From Pseudomonadota bacterium (GTDB taxonomy: Bacteria; Pseudomonadota; Alphaproteobacteria; Rhizobiales; Rhizobiaceae): a stretch of DNA of 11,613 bases. A program made the translations under genes and the position numbers. A model generated the notes under the pieces. It did no database searches, was not told the DNA's origin, and saw nothing but the letters and a program-made list of their open reading frames with translations. The stretch is taken from the NCBI GenBank assembly GCA_023399635.1, contig JAEWOP010000123.1, positions 1 through 11,613 on the forward strand, written 5' to 3'. The stretch's first letter is position 1, and each line of letters begins with the position of its first letter. Of the stretch, positions 9,179 to 11,613 are shown piece by piece.

Positions 9179-10795
9179 CTAACGAAGCAGCCGCCGGATC
9201 ACCTTGCCGCTGGTGGTCAATGGCAAGTCGTCGACGAAAGCAATCTCGCGAGGATATTCGTGCATCGATAGCCGGTTCTTCACCCAGTCCCGAAGATCGC
9301 GTGCCAGAAAATCATCCGCCTGCTGCCCGTCCGCCAGAACGACGAAAGCTTTGACGATCTGCGTGCGCAAAGGGTCCGGCTTACCGACCACGGCCGCCAG
9401 CCGAACGGCGGGATGGCCGCTGAGACAGTCCTCGATTTCGCTGGGGCCGATGCGATATCCCGATGAGGTGATGATATCGTCGTCGCGACCGACGAACTCC
9501 ACATATCCCTCCTCATCCTGGCGGCCCTTGTCACCGGTCAACAGCCAGCCGTTCTGGAACTTGGCATCCGTTGCCTGCGGATCGTTCCAGTAGCCGAGGA
9601 ACATCACCGGATCTGGCGCTCGAACCGCGATCTGGCCAAGCGTACCCAGAGGAACCTCTTCCCCTCTCTCGTCTACAATCCTTGCATGATGCCCCGGCAC
9701 CGCCTTCCCGATCGCTCCTGGACGAGAGACCCCCAAGACGGAAGACGAGCCGAGGACAAAGTTGCATTCCGTCTGACCAAAAAGCTCGTTGACGGTGACA
9801 CCGAGCGCCTCTTGTACCCATTCATAGGTATCGCGTCCAAGCGCTTCTCCTGCAGACGTGACGCTGCGCAGTTTGAGCTTGTGTCTCTGGCGCATGTCGC
9901 CGGCCGACTTGAGAAGCCGCAAAGCTGTTGGCGGGATGAAGGCGTTGCGGACCTGCATCTCGGACATGATGCGATACACCATGGAGGCATCGAACTTCTG
10001 CGCCGGCGACGAGACGACAGGGATACCCAGCAGCAGCGCCGGCAAAAGCACATTGAGCAAGCCCCCCGCCCAGGCCCAATCGGCGGGCGTCCAGATCCGG
10101 TCGCCCGCTTGAGGCGCGAGATCATGTCCCATCTGGAATCCTGGAATATGCCCGGCAAGCACTCGATGCCCATGCAATGCAGCTTTGGGCGGGCCGGTGG
10201 TTCCCGAGGTGAAGATCATCAAGGCGGGATCATCGGGGGCCGTCGAGACAGTCTGATGCACCGCTGGATGCTGAGCGATCAGATCGTTGAGCCTGAGCAG
10301 CGGTGGTGCCGCGGCTACATCATCAGTGACGATGATATGCTGCATGTCCGGCAGACGCGGCAAGATGCCTTTCAGACGCGAGATGCCAAACCCGTTGGTG
10401 ATGATGGCTGCCGCACCTGCTGCTTTCAGCCGATACTCCAGCGCCTGCTCCCCGAAGAGGAGAGCCAACGGCAACGCGATGGCGCCGATCTTGTAGATAG
10501 CGACGTGGGCGAGCACCGTCTCGAAGCTCTGAGGCAGAAGAAGCGCCACCCGATCGCCACGCCCCAGCCCCAGGTCCTCAAGGCCGTTCGCGAAAGACCC
10601 AGACCGTGCGGAGAGCTCGCCATAGGTCATGGCGGAATGGGAGCCCCCTGGATCAAAGTGCTGCAGGCAGACCCGATCCGGCTCTTTTGCCGCCCAGGCA
10701 TCGCAGACCGCGTGCCCGATGTTGAAGGACGCAGGTATCTGCCAATCGAAGTCGCGGAAGATTTCGTCGTAGGATGATCTGGAGGGAAGCAGCAT
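9179..10795 (-). CDS. AMP-forming acyl-CoA synthetase (medium-chain/acetyl-CoA synthetase-like)
   Basis: 538 residues from the ATG at 10795. It activates a carboxylic acid to acyl-AMP, then acyl-CoA. Core motifs of the ANL superfamily are all present: the phosphate-binding loop IFTSGTTGPPK (194-204), NELFGQTE (336-343), LLTGDK (418-423), the hinge GRDDDIITSSGYRIGP (436-451) and the catalytic lysine K531 in TTSGKVIRR. A WTPADWAWAGGL stretch (235-246) resembles medium-chain acyl-CoA synthetases; chain length cannot be fixed from sequence. The frame extends 31 codons further to ATGs at 10888 and 10885, but that part is low-complexity Arg/Ser-rich, and SYDEIFRDFDWQIPASFNIG suits the family N-terminus. 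The Shine-Dalgarno-like AAGAAGG lies only 2 bases before this ATG, so the start is not certain. The gene faces the acyltransferase gene across 29 bp with no visible terminator. Confidence 0.9.
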   Translation of the reverse strand: MLLPSRSSYDEIFRDFDWQIPASFNIGHAVCDAWAAKEPDRVCLQHFDPGGSHSAMTYGELSARSGSFANGLEDLGLGRGDRVALLLPQSFETVLAHVAIYKIGAIALPLALLFGEQALEYRLKAAGAAAIITNGFGISRLKGILPRLPDMQHIIVTDDVAAAPPLLRLNDLIAQHPAVHQTVSTAPDDPALMIFTSGTTGPPKAALHGHRVLAGHIPGFQMGHDLAPQAGDRIWTPADWAWAGGLLNVLLPALLLGIPVVSSPAQKFDASMVYRIMSEMQVRNAFIPPTALRLLKSAGDMRQRHKLKLRSVTSAGEALGRDTYEWVQEALGVTVNELFGQTECNFVLGSSSVLGVSRPGAIGKAVPGHHARIVDERGEEVPLGTLGQIAVRAPDPVMFLGYWNDPQATDAKFQNGWLLTGDKGRQDEEGYVEFVGRDDDIITSSGYRIGPSEIEDCLSGHPAVRLAAVVGKPDPLRTQIVKAFVVLADGQQADDFLARDLRDWVKNRLSMHEYPREIAFVDDLPLTTSGKVIRRLLR

Positions 10796-10973
10796 GGCCT
10801 TCTTTGCTTGCGGCAGTCGGCGTCTGCTATCATCAGCAGATTGGGCCGACAAGGAGCAGCTGCGGCGGCTCCTGGACTCTTGCATCATGCGTTGGCGCTG
10901 CGCGCCCTGTGCAATCGGCTTGCATCAATCTCCGGCTCACAAGCTACCCTTCCCGCGAAGCGGACGTTTCAAC

Positions 10974-11002
10974 TTGCGCGTCGGCTGGAGGACATGATAG
11001 AG
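10974..11002 (+). promoter_or_regulatory. Possible promoter of the tRNA-Leu gene
   Basis: TTGCGC (10974-10979), a 17-base spacer and ATAGAG (10997-11002) would place transcription start about 12 bases before the tRNA. The -35 and -10 both depart from consensus, so this is only the best-fitting candidate. The rest of 10796-11021 shows no convincing gene; the start region of the acyl-CoA synthetase must use its minus strand. Confidence 0.28.
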
Positions 11003-11021
11003 GCGTTTCCCGTACCTCCGT

Positions 11022-11106
11022 GCCCCGTTGGCGGAATTGGTAGACGCGCCTGACTCAAAATCAGGTTCCGAGAGGAGTGCTGGTTCGATCCCGGCAGGGG
11101 GCACCA
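11022..11106 (+). tRNA. tRNA-Leu (anticodon CAA)
   Basis: 85 bases including encoded CCA. The D-arm (GGCGGAATTGGTAGACGC), anticodon stem CCTGA/TCAGG with loop CTCAAAA (anticodon CAA, reading UUG), long class II variable arm (GTTCCGAGAGGAGT), T-arm GCTGG-TTCGATC-CCGGC, discriminator A and CCA are all clear; the long variable arm and A73 identify leucine. In the acceptor stem (GCCCCGT / AGGGGGC) six of seven pairs form, but position 6 is G opposite G. No terminator with a U-tract follows directly, though AAATTTTCTT at 11106-11115 and hairpins further on may contribute. Confidence 0.96.
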
Positions 11107-11153
11107 AATTTTCTTGTGCCTCACGCCAGCAAGCTGCGCTTGCGGCTCCGGCG

Positions 11154-11172
11154 GTCGGCCTGACCGGCCGAC
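11154..11172. repeat. Hairpin downstream of the tRNA gene
   Basis: A 7-bp perfect stem GTCGGCC / GGCCGAC with a TGACC loop lies 48 bp after the tRNA. Its GC content makes it stable, but there is no U-tract, so it could be a processing or rho-related 3' structure rather than an intrinsic terminator. It has no counterpart in the repeat units that follow. Confidence 0.6.
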
Positions 11173-11183
11173 GGACACTTGTC

Positions 11184-11424
11184 CTTGCGAACCTACGGTT
11201 CGTTCTTTCTTGTCTCGCGCGAGTTCGCTTCGCTCACCGCTGCGACGCGCGCGGCATAAGCCGCGGCGCACAGTCGTGCTTGCGAACCCAAACGGGTTCG
11301 GAAGGCGTCTCATGGCAATTTCGCTTCGCTCACCGCTGGATATCTTGTTTTGCGCGCTGACGCGACGCGGTTGGAGCGCGGCATAAGCCGCGACGCCCGG
11401 TCGTGCTTGCGAGCCTGCGGTTCG
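11184..11424. repeat. Tandem mosaic repeat of paired hairpins (two units plus a partial third)
   Basis: Each unit starts with CTTGCGA and a hairpin of GAACC/GGTTC type (CGAACC-TAC-GGTTCG 11188-11202; CGAACCC-AAAC-GGGTTCG 11283-11300; CGAGCC-TGC-GGTTCG 11410-11424). Then follow TTCGCTTCGCTCACCGCTG (11224-11242 and 11320-11338, identical) and a second hairpin CGCGGC-ATAA-GCCGCG (11250-11265 and 11377-11392, identical), ending in GTCGTG. Units begin near 11184, 11279 and 11406, so they are about 95 and 127 bp long. The loops and one stem differ while pairing is kept (the first hairpin varies by compensating or wobble changes), suggesting that the fold matters. It resembles dispersed intergenic palindromic elements of rhizobia in style; I cannot assign it to a named family. 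Confidence 0.75.
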
Positions 11425-11478
11425 TGAAGGGGCAATTGCCGATTTCGCGGTCGTTGGTGGGGCAAGCCCCAGGATTCC

Positions 11479-11526
11479 GTTGCGGAAGAAATTTGGTGCG
11501 TTGCACAAACATTATGCTGCATTGCA
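11479..11526. promoter_or_regulatory. Candidate operator: TTGC half-sites repeated every 21 bp
   Basis: GTTGCG (11479-11484), GTTGCA (11500-11505) and ATTGCA (11521-11526) begin exactly 21 bp apart, two helical turns. The last two sit in the 9-mer TGCRTTGCA (11497-11505 and 11518-11526), and the last also forms an inverted repeat TGCATT...AATGCA (11518-11535). TGC/GCA-rich sites of this look are known upstream of alphaproteobacterial phasin genes bound by PhaR, but that link is inference from memory because the downstream gene is outside the window. Confidence 0.4.
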
Positions 11527-11613
11527 AAAAATGCATGACTGCCATGCGAAACCGGCGCTGGTGAAAAAATCGGACCTCTCATACATTCGGGTTGTTGGTG
11601 ATCTACCTCCTCC

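Larger units (their letters stand above)
11107..11613. other. 507-bp non-coding stretch: hairpin mosaic, then a probable promoter region
   Basis: Short frames here have no family resemblance, no ribosome binding sites and follow the repeats, so I call none. In order it holds: two hairpins right after the tRNA (GCAAGC-TGC-GCTTGC at 11129-11143 and the GTCGGCC stem at 11154-11172), the tandem hairpin units at 11184-11424, a perfect palindrome GGCAATTGCC (11431-11440), a GGGG-CAAG-CCCC stem (11459-11470), and an AT-richer part from about 11471 with periodic TTGC motifs. That last part looks like the regulatory region of a plus-strand gene beyond the right edge. Confidence 0.6.

Noticed and set aside
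9686..10777. 363-codon plus-strand frame opposite the acyl-CoA synthetase
   Set aside because: The composition (Arg, His, Gln rich) is that of an antisense shadow, and the minus-strand frame has every ANL-superfamily motif.
11184..11430. CRISPR array
   Set aside because: Only two to three units, unequal in length (95 and 127 bp), with internal hairpins and no constant short direct repeat separated by unique spacers; no cas genes nearby.
11022..11613. tRNA-anchored attachment site of a genomic island
   Set aside because: I could not find a second copy of the tRNA 3' end within the window, and no integrase is visible. The island could still start beyond the right edge.
11599..11613. Resemblance of GATCTACCTCCTCC to the 16S rRNA 3' end (anti-Shine-Dalgarno)
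   Set aside because: There is no rRNA sequence before it, the match is only the CCTCC core, and the window ends there.

Overview
The window reads as chromosomal DNA from an alphaproteobacterium of the Rhizobiales, most likely the Rhizobium/Agrobacterium group. This rests on remembered family resemblance of SecA, ArgJ, the parvulin and the two-domain acetyltransferase, on the GC-rich coding sequence, and on the gene order; no database was searched. Most of it is housekeeping sequence with clear family assignments, and I see no phage, transposon, CRISPR or defence cassette.

Left part (1-3318, all minus strand): a periplasmic parvulin-type peptidyl-prolyl isomerase, a stem-loop terminator, argJ (arginine biosynthesis), a two-domain GNAT acetyltransferase and a mutT-type Nudix hydrolase cut by the left edge. 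argJ, the acetyltransferase gene and mutT are tightly packed (6-bp gap, then a 4-bp ATGA overlap) and look like one operon.

Centre (3319-6338): a 250-bp divergent control region with a good sigma70-type promoter, then secA on the plus strand, closed by a strong intrinsic terminator. The secA/parvulin pair joins the export motor with a chaperone that handles exported proteins.

Right-centre (6451-10795): a polysaccharide flippase (Wzx-like) and a BioF2/Acetyltransf_6-type acyltransferase separated by 2 bp, facing an AMP-forming acyl-CoA synthetase across a 29-bp gap. Together they suggest, but do not prove, export and acyl modification of a surface glycan.

Right end (10796-11613): a tRNA-Leu(CAA) gene with one unpaired acceptor position, then about 500 bp of non-coding DNA. 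This holds a tandem mosaic of short hairpins (two units and a partial third) and, further on, three TTGC half-sites at exact 21-bp intervals that look like the operator of a gene beyond the right edge. These two non-coding structures are the least explained parts of the window.
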